This document shows positions 32,617 to 43,515 of a DNA stretch of 64,000 bases, in pieces. Source of the DNA: Pseudoips prasinana (taxonomy: Eukaryota > Arthropoda > Insecta > Lepidoptera > Nolidae). Under the pieces are notes generated by a model. The model worked only from the letters and a program-made list of their open reading frames with translations. It was not told where the DNA came from and made no database searches. The position numbers were made by a program, and so were the translations under genes. The first letter of the stretch is position 1. Every line of letters begins with the position of its first letter. The stretch lies in contig OX621237.1 in the NCBI GenBank assembly GCA_951640165.1, forward strand, positions 310,001 through 374,000, read 5' to 3'.

Positions 32617-33060
32617 AAAGTCAAAGTCAAAGTAAGTTTATTCCGTAAAAATTTTACATTTATGTGGAATCGTCATATTTTTTTTACCCTACCGTGCAGT
32701 GCATGACGTGGCAGCTACTGAGAAACACTGCCAGAAAACTCAGTAGGAATCCTTTTTTAAAATAAAATATACTTAAGATTAATTACAATCATGTGTGTTG
32801 ACTCAGAACAACTCCATCCCAAGCACTTTTATCACTTAAATAATCAGAAATTTTGTAATATGCCCTGCTACACAATTTGGCTTTAATAATTCTTTTAAAC
32901 TTATTCGTAGACAATTCTCTAATATCATTGGGAAGTTTGTTATAGAATCTTATACATTGCCCCATAAAAGAGTTACTTATTTTGTGGAGACGGGTAGTAT
33001 GCAGTATGAGATTATTCTTATATCTAGTATTTACATTATGTGTATCGCTCCTTTTATCGA
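32612..33060 (-). pseudogene. 5'-truncated LINE inside LINE ORF1
   Basis: The minus strand reads THNVNTRYKNNLILHTTRLH, then KISNSFMGQCIRFYNKLPND and FKRIIKAKLCSRAYYKISDY, and ends DKSAWD plus a ~190-bp 3' UTR. This is the extreme C-terminus of a CR1/jockey-group ORF2. The 3' tail is a (TTTGAC)n hexamer array (plus strand 32616-32637). It splits ORF1 of the host LINE. Confidence 0.8.
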
Positions 33061-33878
33061 CTGTGTCTCCGCAGAACGTGAATAAAAGGCGCGGAGCATG
33101 GCAGCTGTATGATAGTGGACCAGTTGGTCTCTCGCATGATATAAACGATTCCACTATAAACAATTCCACGTTGAATGAACCAGCTGATAACCAAAAGTAC
33201 AGTTCCAGTGATAATATTCCACAATACCGAGAAATCTTGAGGGTAAACTTAACACAAAATGCACGTAAATTGGCGGTGCCGAGACAACGGTCACCGGTAT
33301 TAAATGTAGTCGAGAATATAACAGCGGCGAGCGGTGTGGAGCGGGGACCCGAGGTGACGTCACCGCTACCTGCTACTTCGTCGGCCGGCCAGTGCGCCGA
33401 TAACTGTTTAATAACAACTGAGAAAGTACTCGAGCGCCACAGCGCAATAAGCACAGTGGGTGAATCTGAACCAAACGACAAGGATAATGAAGGCTGGAAG
33501 ACCGTATCGAAACGCAAGAACTTTAATTATCGTTATCATGGGAAGTCCGGAATTTCGAAAGATACTGAAGGGTGCTTCAAAGCCGCTGACAAAAAAGTTC
33601 CAATATTCATAACAAATATTCACAAGGATACTACGGACAAAGACATAATAAACTATGTATACAAAAAAACGAAGGAGATGGTATCTTTGAAGGAAATTAT
33701 AATAAAACAAGAAAAGCATCATAAAGCTTTTAAGTTTTTTGTATCGGAGCAGAAGTTATCTATGTTCTTAGATAATAATTTATGGCCAGAAGGAGTCATA
33801 TTTAGACGGTTTGTACATTTTCGACAGAGGAGTACGAACGGTAGTTACGCTGTGACGGCCGATCAAAAACCGAAATGA
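33061..33878 (+). pseudogene. LINE ORF1, second part
   Basis: The frame continues after the inserted LINE with an acidic, Asn/Ser-rich region, a GWKTVSKRKNFNYRYHGKSG segment (a '..GW.TV..RK' motif is usual in this ORF1 type), and an RRM-like C-terminal domain: KVPIFITNIHKDTTDKDIIN, then FKFFVSEQKLSMFLDNNLWP. It ends at 33878, overlapping the ORF2 start codon by four bases (ATGA), which suggests coupled termination-reinitiation, as in other two-ORF LINEs. Confidence 0.75.
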
Positions 33879-35605
33879 ATGAAGCAAATAAAGAATTATA
33901 CAACTTCGTAACTTTCAACTGTAAGAATGTGAAGCGCTCAGTAGATGATGTACGACAGCTGTGTCGAACATCTCACATAATTGCCTTGCAGGAACATTGG
34001 CTAATGCCGCACGACATTCATTTCCTGAGCTGTATCGATGATGACTTCGCATATACGGGTGTATCGCCCATGGACACGTCAACGGGGATGATATCAGGAC
34101 GACCGTGGGGTGGAGTTGCATTGTTATGGAATAAGAAAATCTTTGATAATGTTACTATAGTGCAATGTGATAATAATCGAGTGTGCCGTATTAAAGTGGC
34201 GATAGGGCAAAGGTCATTTTTAGTATTCAGTGTGTACATGCCGACTGATAACACGGTGAATCTAGTTGAATTTACGGATTGTTTGGCAACGCTGAGCGCA
34301 GTTGTAAGCAATGAACATGTTGAGTGTGTATACATGCTCGGTGACTTCAACGCCCACCCGGGTGAGCAATTTTTTTATGAACTTTTAAATTTTTGTAATG
34401 ATTTGGATTGGAAATGTGCCGATATTATAAATTTAGGTTTATCGTCTAACACATATAGTTTTATCAGTGACGCTAATGGGGCGCTAAGATGGTTAGACCA
34501 CTGTGTTGTAACTGAGTCGGCTTTTCAAACCGTAGTCGATACACACATTAAATATGATCCGGTGTGGTCTGATCACTTGCCACTCATTATTAAATGTAAT
34601 ATAGATAATGTAAAACCAAAGGTGCTGCAAGAAAATTTTGAATTTAATAGGATAAAATGGGGGGAGAGAAACCCTGAACAAATAGATTTGTATAGAAAAT
34701 TAAGTAATGACAGTTTAAAAGACATTGATTTTCCGCCTGAACTCAGTGACTGTAGTGATAAACGTTGTGACAACCGAGATCATAGGCATATAATTGACAG
34801 TATGTATAGTAGGATTGTTAATGCATTGTGTAAAGCCGCCTCTGACAGTCATACTATTGTTAAGCCGCGAAGAAAACAACCGGTGATCGGGTGGAACAAA
34901 CATGTGCGTGACGCTCACGGGGTAGCTCGGGGTAAATTTGAGGAATGGGTACTGTGGGGTAAACCGACTGAAGGACGTATTTGGGAGGAGATGCGGGAGA
35001 GTCGCAAAATCTTTAAATCACGCCTAAAGTGGTGTCAAAATAATAAAGATCAGATAAAGATGGATATCCTAGCTTCTCAACATTCGAAGCAGGACTTTCG
35101 TAACTTCTGGAAAACAACTAGTAGGCTAAATAATAAGCCGGGCTTGCCCGTGAGCGTCAACGGTGTCAGTGACCCGAAATGTATTGCTGATATATTTAAA
35201 GACCAGTTTCTGGTGAAATCGCCATTGGGACCATCACGGTCTTTCAGTGTAGAAGGGTCACACGGTCAGGAGATGTATACCAAAGTCACAGCGAAGGATG
35301 TTAATGAGGTAATAAAGTCAATGTCGCGGGGTAAGTCTCCGGGACATGACAGCCTGAGCATTGAACATCTAAAGCATGCCGGCGTCCACCTGCCCAGAGT
35401 TCTTGCCATGTTTTATTCATTTTGTTTGGGATATGCGTACTTACCAGCAGAGATGATGAGGACCGTGGTGGTACCAATTGTGAAGAGTAAAACCGGTGAC
35501 CTAAGCGACACGAGCAACTACAGGCCAATCTCACTGGCTACAGTACTTGCTAAGGTTCTTGACAGTTTGCTTAATACACAGCTGGACCGGTATATACACG
35601 CATGA
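33875..35605 (+). pseudogene. LINE ORF2: endonuclease and start of RT
   Basis: 576 codons. The EEP endonuclease spans residues ~10-240, with N15, E40 (LQEHWL), Y121 (YMPTDN), D157/N159 (LGDFNAHPG) and the SDH triad at 232-234, all in place, so the nicking activity looks intact. A linker with KRCDNRD and the start of RT (RGKSPGHDSLSIEHLKHAG, NYRPISLATVLAKVLD) follow. A one-base loss at about 35597 ends the frame at RYIHA; the protein continues in another frame from 35592. One mutation away from an intact ORF2 at this point. Confidence 0.85.
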
Positions 35606-36695
35606 TAATCAATTTGGTTTTAAGCCGGGATTGTCTACCGAGTCAGCTATCTTGTGTTTGAAGCAAACTGTTAGGTACTACGCCGATAGGAGCACACCTA
35701 CTTACGCTTGTTTTCTCGACCTCTCGAGAGCGTTTGACCTGGTTAAATATGACATCTTATGGCAGAAGTTATATAACATCTCTATGCCTCTCGAACTGAT
35801 AGAAATTTTCAAGTACTGGTATCTTAACCAGGTCAACGTCGTTCGATGGTCAGATGCTCTGTCGGAGCCGTACGGGTTGGAGTGCGGGGTGAGGCAGGGA
35901 GGGCTGACCTCGCCAAGGCTCTTCAACCTGTACGTGAACGCACTGATAGAGGAGCTCAGCAGCACCCGTGTTGGTTGCCATATTGACAATGTTTGTGTCA
36001 ACAATATTAGTTACGCGGACGACATGGTGCTGCTGAGCGCCTCGGTGTGTGGTCTGACCAAGTTGCTCGGCATCTGCGAGCGTTACGCGCGGGATCACGG
36101 TTTGCTCTATAACGCCAGGAAGAGTGAATGCATGATCTTTCGGGCCAGGGGTCGGAGATGCCCGGATACTGTTCCAACTATTAAATTAAACGGGGTGACG
36201 TTAAAAAGAGTTGAACAGTTTAAATATCTCGGGCATATTGTGACCTCTGACCTGAGGGACGATGCGGACATTGATAGGGAGCGGAGAGCGTTGTCTGTGA
36301 GGGGCAATATGATCGCCCGCAGGTTTGCACGTTGCTCGGGGGCCGTCAAAATAACTCTTTTTAGAGCGTTTTGTACGTCTCTGTACACAGCCAGCCTGTG
36401 GGTGTCCTATACCCAAAAGCAGTACAGCGCTCTCCGTGTCCAGTATAATAATGTGTTCAGGGTGTTGTTTGGGCTGCCCCGGCACTGCAGCGCGTCGGGG
36501 ATGTTCGCCGACGCCCGTGTTGACTGTTTTTACACGACGATGCGAAAGCGGTGCACATCTCTGGGGCGCAGGGTCCGGACCAGCTCCAACACCATCCTGA
36601 GTATATTTGCGAACAGGTTTGATTGTCGGTACATTAATCATTGCTATATGGTAAATGTAATGACAAACAAACAATTGTCTGAAAGTTATTGTTAA
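35592..36695 (+). pseudogene. LINE ORF2: RT palm, thumb and C-terminus
   Basis: Continuation of ORF2 after the frameshift, starting IYTHDNQFGFKPGLSTES. Motif A is FLDLSRAFD, motif B GVRQGGLTSPRLFN and motif C SYADDM, all with catalytic aspartates. Then RFARCSGAVKITLFRAFCTS and LRVQYNNVFRVLFGLPRHCS. Ends with a normal stop at 36695. No RNase H domain. The RT would copy its own RNA at an EN nick (target-primed reverse transcription). Confidence 0.85.
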
Positions 36696-36951
36696 TAGTT
36701 TTAATTTTGTTTATATTATTTTTTGATTTTTAATTTTGATTTAAATTTATATATGTAATTTTAATTTTAGATAATTTTAGATTTTAATTTAATTATGTAT
36801 TTTTAATTTTAGATTTTAATGTTATGATTTTAATTTTAATTTGACATCACATTTTATATTTATTTTAATTGAATTTTGGTATTATGTATATTGTGTGTAT
36901 GATCTGACATTGATTGAAATAAATGGAATTATTATTATTATTATTATTATA

Positions 36952-37935
36952 ATCACATTTACCATCGGTTACGACGTGTTGATAGGTCTGATACAGCATT
37001 TGTTACAAAAAATTAACAATTTAGTGAAAGAGTTTGAGCAGCTTTCTGCCAAACTATCAACAATAAAGAAACCCGACTCTGCTCAAACTGCCACATCCGT
37101 GCGTACTAATTGTGCACAGTCGTCTTCTTCACTCGACGGCGCATCTGTCTTATCAGTGCAGTGCGATCACTCGTATACAAAGGAATTGTGTCCGGTTAAA
37201 TACGACGGCACGGGCTGCGTGCGCGCGTTCATACAGCGCATACACGAGTATAGGACCGCTAGGAACCTACCCCCAGAAAGATTATTAATGTGCGCTTCGG
37301 AGATATTTACTGGTAATGCACTTCATTGGTTCCGTAGTGTGCGGGATACCGTTACTACTTGGGATGCACTGATTAAACAATTAAAAGTAGACTTCAGTCC
37401 TGTTGACTACGATTATAAACTTATGTCTGAAATCCGTAGTAGGACACAGGGAGAATCTGAGAGTATCATTATTTACTTAGCCATAATGTCTGAACTTTTT
37501 TTTCGATTATCTGCTGACATCACGGAGAAGGAAAAATTAAATATTCTAATGCATAATATACGGCCATGTTATATGAGTGTTTTGGCATCCTGCATCATTG
37601 AGGTGGACTCAATTGCGACACTTCGTGCCTTGTGTCTCAATTATGAAAAAATTCAATGTCTTTCTTCTCAGTTCCACGAACCTCCCAAGCCATCTCATAA
37701 TACTTTAGCTCCTGATCTAGCTTACGTAAAGGCTGAATCGAAGCCTACTTTTTCTAGAAGTAATTATAATAACTTTAAAAACAATTATAACATACCTAAT
37801 AATAATAATTATATTTACAACAAACATTATAAATATGGTTCGAGCGGACCTATAGATGCAATTAATTCTCAACCTAGTTCCTCTACAGTTAGGTACGTTT
37901 TTGCCCGCGCTGTCGCACTAATGAGCATTCGCTAA
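36952..37935 (+). pseudogene. G1 gag, capsid part
   Basis: Gag resumes after the LINE (HIYHRLRRVDRSD), shifts frame at an A run near 37008, then runs open to 37935. The region LCPVKYDGTGCVRAFIQRIH, AREIFTGNALHWFRS-like ASEIFTGNALHWFRSVRD and KVDFSPVDYDYKLMSEIRSR matches the retrotransposon Gag capsid fold ('..F.G.A..W...', '..L...F....Y...L...'). The Asn-rich tail (37740-37850) is a linker to the zinc knuckles. Frame ends early at MSIR. Confidence 0.8.
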
Positions 37936-38045
37936 GACAGTGTAAGCAGGACCGATATCCGGTTTGTTTTAAATGTGGGCTTAAAAATGTTGTATACCCG
38001 GACTGCCCTAAGTGTCAATCAGGTCCTGGTCAAAAAAACTAGTTG
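37905..38045 (+). pseudogene. G1 gag zinc knuckles
   Basis: In a shifted frame, CPRCRTNEHSLRQC fits CX2CX4HX4C exactly. The second knuckle, CFKCGLKNVVYPDC, has Val where the zinc-binding His should be, so only the first can bind zinc normally. These bind the element's RNA. Confidence 0.7.
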
Positions 38046-38650
38046 GCGAAGTTTGTTGCACTTCATCTTTTAATAAAAATTCTACCAACTTTGATATAAA
38101 AGATTGGCGTAATTGGCTGAATACTATTAACATTTATTTTTCTACGTATTCTATTGCAACAATCTTCGACAAAAAACCTGATTCTGATATTAGACCTTAT
38201 GTTACAATTAATGTAGGAGATCTGTCACTCTAGGGCCTATTAGATTCAGGTTCTGCAGTGACTATATTGGGAAATAATTCACATTTAAGTTTACTTTCCT
38301 CCTCGGGTTTGTCAGTAAATAGTTGTGATCCCTTGCAGGCCTTTGTTTCAGCTGGTGGTAACAAATTATCGGCCACGGGTTATATCAATCTACCTATAAC
38401 TTTTGAAAAACAGTGCCACATCTTAAGGGCATATATTATGCCAACAGTTACTTCTTCACTCATATTAGGAGTAGACTTCTGGAAAAAGTTTCAACTACTA
38501 CCAAAATTTTGCGGGTCGATCTCACTGGGTTCGTATAAAGGTCAGTCCATTTTATCCATTACTCAAACAGCTACTTCTTTGCATTCTTACAATGAATTGG
38601 ACGAGATTGAGAGAGAGTCGGCAAATAATATAATTGCTAGATTTGAATGA
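38046..38650 (+). pseudogene. G1 aspartic protease region
   Basis: DWRNWLNTINIYF and PYVTINVGDLSL precede an in-frame TAG (38231-38233), then GLLDSGSAVTILG carries the retropepsin active-site D-S-G. SSLILGVDFWKKF gives the C-terminal ILG block. Protease would cut Gag-Pol. The frame then ends in a TGA after IIARFE (38648-38650), before RT. Confidence 0.8.
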
Positions 38651-39110
38651 ATATCTTCTGAAAAGGTAGGTCTAGGCCGCACGCATCTTGTCGAACACAG
38701 AATTGATATTGGCAATTCGCCGCCCATCCGTCAACGTTATTATAGATTGCCGCCTGCAAAGCTACGTATCATCATTGAGGAATTGGATGATATGCTTAAG
38801 CTTGGCGTGGTAGAACCTTGTGAGAGTCCATGGTCTTCACCTATACTACTCACTCCTAAAAAAGATGGCAAACTGAGGTTCTGTTTAGATAGCCGTAAAT
38901 TAACGTACACGTAAAGATGCTTACAAGTTACCATATGTCTCTGAAATACTGGACAATCTCAGAGATGTTTGAGCAGCATCGATCTATCAAAGGCATTTTG
39001 GCAGACTCCGATCGCAGAAGTTGACCGCGATAAGACTGCTTTCTATGTTCCAACCCGTGGTACCTTCCGGTTTGTTACGATGCCTTTTGGATTAAGCATT
39101 AAATGTTTAG
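38651..39110 (+). pseudogene. G1 reverse transcriptase, N-terminal part
   Basis: Reads through stops as RTHLVEHRIDIGNSPPIRQR, LGVVEPCESPWSSPILLTPK, KDGKLRFCLDSRKL, SIDLSKAFWQTPIAE (motif A) and FVTMPFGLS (motif B). Stops at ~38914 and a frameshift near 38965, then a deletion of a few dozen bases after FGLS: the usual 'N.P.TFQR.M' block is lost and the sequence jumps to the region before FLDD. Confidence 0.75.
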
Positions 39111-40371
39111 TGGACCGGATTTTGAAAACTCAGTTTTTGTATTCCTAGATGACATTATTTTAATTTCACCTAACTATCAAAGTCACATCACCTTGCTAAC
39201 AAAAGTATACGAGAAATTGAAGTATGCTAACCTAACAATTAACTTTGAAAAATCCATGTTTTTTCGTAATGACCAGAAATATTTAGGCTACATAGTAAAC
39301 TCTAAAGGCCTACATGTAGACCCTAGCAAGGTTGAGGCAATTATGAATTTTCCTACACCAACGAACAAGAAAGAAGTAAAAAGATTTCTTGGTACTGCTT
39401 CATGGTACCGAAGGTTCGTTCCTAATTTTAGTTCCATCGCTGGCCCACTTAACAAATTAACATCCACTAGTAAAAAAGCTGCCTCCTTCACTTGGTCCAA
39501 AGAAGCTAACGATGCATTTATTAAATTAAAAGATTGTCTAATTTCCGCTCCAATTTTATCTTGCCCAGATTATAATAAGCCATTTGAAGTCCACACAGAT
39601 GCGAGTGATTATGGTATAGGTGCCCTTCTCACTCAAGCAGTTGATGGTGTGGAGCTTCCTATTGCTTATATGAGCAAATCTCTATCTGCACAAGAACGCA
39701 ACTATAGCATTACTGAACGGGAAGCTTTGGCTGTTCTGGCAGCAATAGAACATTGGCGTTGTTACCTTGACAACGGGCTTAAGTTTACAGTTTACACTGA
39801 TCACTCAGCATTGAAGTGGTTCCTTAATCTTAGCAACCCTACTGGTCGACTGGCTCGGTGGGGAGTGCGCTTGTCAGCATTTAATTTTGACGTGAAACAT
39901 CGTCGTGGTGCTGACAATATTATTCCCGATGCACTTTCTCGAGCATGTCCTATTTCTGCCATTGATAGTGATTTAACTGCTTCGCAAACTACTGATCCGT
40001 GGTTCTTAAATATATATAATGGGTGTCAAACTTCTGCTGCTTCCTTTCCTAATTATTTTATAAAAGATGGAAAACTTTACCGGCTTATGAAGGCCAAATG
40101 TTCCTTGCGTAAAGAATTCGAGTGGAAAGAAGTTATACCTGCTGAATTACGAACGAATATAATTGCGGAGAATCATTCGGAACCCACTGCTGGACATTTT
40201 GGAGTCTTTAAAACATACAAACGAGTAGCTTTACGGTATTACTGGCCGGGTATGCATAGAGATGTTGTTAAATTTATATCAGCATGTGACAGTTGCGTAT
40301 CTCACAAACATCCAAACCATGCACCGTTAGGTGAGATGAGTCGCCCTAAGATATGTTCTAGACCATTTTAA
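39103..40371 (+). pseudogene. G1 RT C-terminus, RNase H and integrase zinc domain
   Basis: 422 codons. RT motif C is VFLDDIILIS (residues 13-22), followed by KYLGYIVNSKGLHVDPSKV and RFLGTASWYRRFVPNFS. RNase H has D166 (VHTDASDYGIG), E207 (ITEREALAV) and D233 (VYTDHSALKWF). After the DALSRA junction comes the HHCC integrase zinc domain: HSEPTAGHFGVFKTYKRVA to CDSC. An in-frame TAA (40369-40371) separates this from the catalytic core in the same frame. The longest intact stretch of the element's pol. Confidence 0.9.
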
Positions 40372-41220
40372 ACAATTAGTGTGGATCTGGTTGGACCTCT
40401 TCCTCCAACTAGGACACAAAATGTCTATATATTTGTCATAACGTGCTGTTTTAGTAAGTACTGTCTTTTATTTCTAATAAAACGGGCCACCGCTGAAGTC
40501 ATTACCAGTATACTCGAAGAAAAAGTATTTCTAGTACACGGTATTCCTTCTACTGTTGTTTTAGATAATGGTAAACAGTTTATTAGTTCTACTCTAAATA
40601 ATATGCTTTCTAAATATAAAGTCCCTAACTTGCATTACACACCTAAATACTCGCCACATGTTAACACAGTCGAAAGATACAACAAGACGATAATGACAGC
40701 TGTATCAACCTTTATCGAAAATGACCATAGAGTGTGGGATAGATTATTACCGCAGATACAGTTTGCTATTAATAGTGCAGTTAATGAGGTAACTGGCTAT
40801 ACTCCTTCCTTCCTTGTATACGGACGGGAATTGGTTTCTTGTGGTTCACATTATATTGATGCTGAGTCTGAGGAAATAATTTATAAACCTCGTGATTCAT
40901 ACGCTAATAATTTGGGCTATCTATCTAACATATTTGACAAAGTACATTTTAATTTATTGCAAGCACATAGTAAGAATTGTCATTCATATAATTTACGCCG
41001 TCGAGTGGCTGAATTCGATGTCGGTGACATAGTTTGGAAAAAGACGTTTTATCAAAGTGATAAGGATAAATATTTTAACAAAAAGTTAGCACCTACATTT
41101 ATAAAATGCAAGGCTATCGCTAAGAAGTCTGCACTTGTGTATGAATTGGCAGATATGGCAGATAATTCTTTAGGCAGTTGGCACATTAAAGATTTGAAGC
41201 TTATAAACTATAAGGAATAG
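40372..41220 (+). pseudogene. G1 integrase catalytic core and C-terminus
   Basis: Continues in the same frame after the TAA. The DDE triad is present: D in SVDLVGPLP, D62 in VLDNGKQF, E98 in NTVERYN, with 35 residues between the last two (DDX35E). GYTPSFLVYGREL is the usual 'P....FG' block, and RVAEFDVGDIVWKKTF and FIKCKAIAKKSALVYEL the GPF/Y-like C-terminal region, without a chromodomain. Ends at 41220, 62 bp before the 3' LTR, leaving no room for env. Confidence 0.9.
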
Positions 41221-41267
41221 TCACTAGAAGACGGATTTCACTAGCTGCTCAACGTAAAATCCTTCTC

Positions 41268-41282
41268 TTTGCGGCGGGGTAC
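41268..41282 (+). promoter_or_regulatory. G1 polypurine tract region
   Basis: GCGGCGGGGTAC immediately before the 3' LTR. Purine-rich but interrupted, so a weak polypurine tract; position is as expected for plus-strand priming. Confidence 0.5.
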
Positions 41283-41924
41283 TGTCACGTCGCACACAAA
41301 AAGTAGGCGCCTGACCAAATTAAATAGTAACAGCTGCCGCCAATTTTTAAATTCTATTAGAAATCCCTAAGTGGTACGATTAGATTATAACTCCATTCAC
41401 TCTAATTAGCTCCTTGTTCGATCGTTCATGAGCGATGATTTGCGAATCGTATTCATTACGGAGGTCACCGTGAGATTGTTGGTTACTAATTCTGCTAAGA
41501 TTTTTATTACAACTATTAAGTGCTCACGTACTGAATACGTGAAAATAATTACTTGTATTGTGTATTGTTCCCGCTGGGGTGAGTTATATATTTTATTTGT
41601 CTAAGTAGTTGTCAGTTGTTCTCTCTTAAGTACACGTATAGAAGTGTTATTGATTTATTTTGTGAGTTGGCTGACACTTGAGTCCGCTGTGAGTGTGAAA
41701 CCTGCGAAATACCAGAAAAGAAGGCATTATCTCCAGAAGACCACCCATTCAAGACAACACTCTGTCAGGCCAGTTCCCTCTAAATACCTACTTCTACCTA
41801 CTTTATATTATTATAATCGAGTGCGTTGGGAAGTGGACAGAACAATAAATTATAATTTATATCAGATTGTTCTCATTAATTCGAACCCTCTATCATTCTT
41901 TCTGTAACCTGCTACCAGGTCACA
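41283..41924 (+). repeat. G1 3' LTR (642 bp)
   Basis: TGTCACG...GGTCACA. Same as the 5' LTR except three G-to-A differences (41343, 41544, 41718) and lack of the 129-bp segment (between 41650 and 41651). AATAAA at 41845-41850 may be its polyadenylation signal. Confidence 0.95.
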
Positions 41925-42003
41925 ATTTGTTGCTGAACTAAGTAACATTTTGTTTAGTGGATTAGTAATTATAATGAAATAAAGTAATTTTTGTGAGTAT
42001 TTA

Positions 42004-43165
42004 TTAGTTACGGTAATATTTATTTGATTTCTTCCATAGGAATCCCCGTGCGGGTGAAGGCCTCCTCCAGGTTGTGCCATTTATCCCTATCTTGTGCCAA
42101 ACCGAGGCAGTGTTTGCCTGCGGTCTCGCGTATATCATCTGACCAGCGTTTGAGCGGACGAGCTTATTTGCGCTTTCCACTTCCTGGTCCCTTCCACTCT
42201 GTGACCACTTTCGTCCAACGCCCATCGTCAAGTCTCGCTACATGACCGGCCCACTTCCATTTTAGTCTTCTGATATGTTGTATAGCATCTCTAACTTTGG
42301 TACCTAACCGAATTTCATCATTTCTGACCCTGTTTTTAAGTTTTATCCCTAGGAGACTTCTCTCCATCGCTCTTTGGCATACCGACAGTCTATTTGCGTT
42401 AGCTTCTGTTAAAGGCCAGGTCTGGCTGCCATAGGTTAGTGTACGTAGAATGATAGAGTCCATGAGTCTCCGTTTGTAAACAATAGGTAACTTAGATGTA
42501 AGAAGATTTTAGAGGGACCAGTATCGTTTCCATGCCAGCGCCATTCGTCTATCTATTTCCTCTGAGGCAATCTCTCTGAACGAAATCAGTTTGCCAAAAT
42601 AAATGTACTCTTCAACGTACTCTATTACTTTGCCTTCGACGCTGAGAGTAGATTTCGTATGGTTTGTAATGATTTTTGTCTTGCCGAAATTTATTTCGAG
42701 ACCGACCGTCTCGCTGTGCCGATGTAGTGCTGTCAGCATGTCTTGTAGGTCTCTAGCGGTATTACTTAGAAGAACCAGGTCGTCTGCGAATCTTAAATAG
42801 GTTAGCCTTTTATTTCTGATATTGATGCCGCCCCTTTTCCAGTTTATATCGTGTAGTATAAGCTCAAGTGCTGCAATGAATATTTTTGGCGACAGTGGGT
42901 CTCCTTGTCTGGTTCCTCTTTGAATTGCGAATAGTGGGCCCGTTCTATCTAACCTTATTCTAATTCTGCACTTACTATAAATATTCATTATTATATTGAT
43001 GTATGTGTCGTCGATTTCATGATACCTAAGTGCTTTGACTATAGCGCTGTGGGAGATAGAATCGAAAGCTTTTTTTATAATCAATGGCTAGGTATAGAGG
43101 AATATTGAATTCTTTGTATTTCTCTACTACCTGGCATAGCATATGTTTATCGTAGATACTACATA
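42004..43165 (-). pseudogene. RTE-type LINE, 5'-truncated
   Basis: Minus reading: QVVEKYKEFNIPLYLAI and KKAFDSISHSAIVKALRYHE (motif A, with a frameshift at ~43080), QRGTRQGDPLSPKIFIAALE (motif B), LRFADDLVLLS (motif C), LEINFGKTKI, YIYFGKLISF; after a frameshift near 42500, IILRTLTYGSQTWPLTEANA, RNRVRNDEIRLGTKVRD-like LKNRVRNDEIRLGTKVRD and KWKWAGHVARLDDGRW. The order and 'RQGDPLSPKLF' identify the RTE/Proto2-like group. Similarity ends at ~43160, on the arm of palindrome P6. The 3' end is near 42000 without a clear tail. Confidence 0.8.
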
Positions 43166-43185
43166 AAGTATCTACGATAAACATA
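43142..43185. repeat. Foldback palindrome P6 at the LINE 5' truncation
   Basis: Perfect 19-nt arms (43142-43160, 43167-43185) around a 6-nt loop, exactly where the RTE-type LINE homology stops. Confidence 0.95.
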
Positions 43186-43459
43186 CGCCCGTATATAACA
43201 GCTGATTTACGACGAGCCAAGTTCAACGCCGTACGCAACGTGAACCCTGCATGCGTGTGTTAGGTAATACTAAATAGATGTGTAGATAAGTATAGATATA
43301 GCCAGATATGCCAAGCTCTAAAATATAAATTGTTATAAATAAGATTACACCGTTAACCAACAACAAAGCATCATACTTTATGTATCATGGAGGTGTTACA
43401 TGTGTATAATGAAAACCAGGTAATCTGTTATAAGGTATATTTATTAAACATATAGGGAA
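43186..43459. other. AT-rich spacer, no gene
   Basis: No coding frame or repeat recognised between palindromes P6 and P7. Confidence 0.35.
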
Positions 43460-43503
43460 ATAATCATTTAAATACAAGATATTTCTTGTATTTAAATGAT
43501 TAT
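43460..43503. repeat. Foldback palindrome P7
   Basis: Perfect 20-nt arms (43460-43479, 43484-43503), 4-nt loop. Twelve bases from P8. Confidence 0.95.
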
Positions 43504-43515
43504 TTGTTGTATTAT

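Larger units (their letters stand above)
31815..36951 (+). mobile_element. Two-ORF LINE inserted in G1 gag
   Basis: About 5.1 kb. A GC-rich 5' UTR around 32050-32130, ORF1 (interrupted by another LINE), ORF2 (EN + RT) overlapping ORF1 by ATGA, a T-rich 3' UTR (36696-36925) and an (ATT)n tail (36926-36951). The exact 5' edge is not certain because no clear target duplication is seen. A related truncated copy lies at 22830-23250. The RT has RQGG...SPRLFNLY and YADDM motifs. The clade is left open (jockey/CR1 group or a neighbour). Confidence 0.85.
25137..41924 (+). mobile_element. Ty3/gypsy LTR retrotransposon with nested insertions (G1)
   Basis: LTRs start TGTCACG and end GGTCACA. A 4-bp duplication ATTT flanks the element (25133-25136 and 41925-41928). 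Excluding the Helitron and the LINE, the element itself is about 6.5 kb: 5' LTR, PBS, gag with zinc knuckle, protease, RT, RNase H, integrase, polypurine tract, 3' LTR. The two LTRs differ at only three bases (all G in the 5' copy, A in the 3' copy) plus one 129-bp indel, so the insertion is recent in evolutionary terms, yet gag-pol has several stops and frameshifts. No envelope-like ORF follows integrase. Confidence 0.9.

Noticed and set aside
33915..36674. Minus-strand ORFs under the two-ORF LINE
   Set aside because: Shadows of the ORF2 frame; no independent motif.
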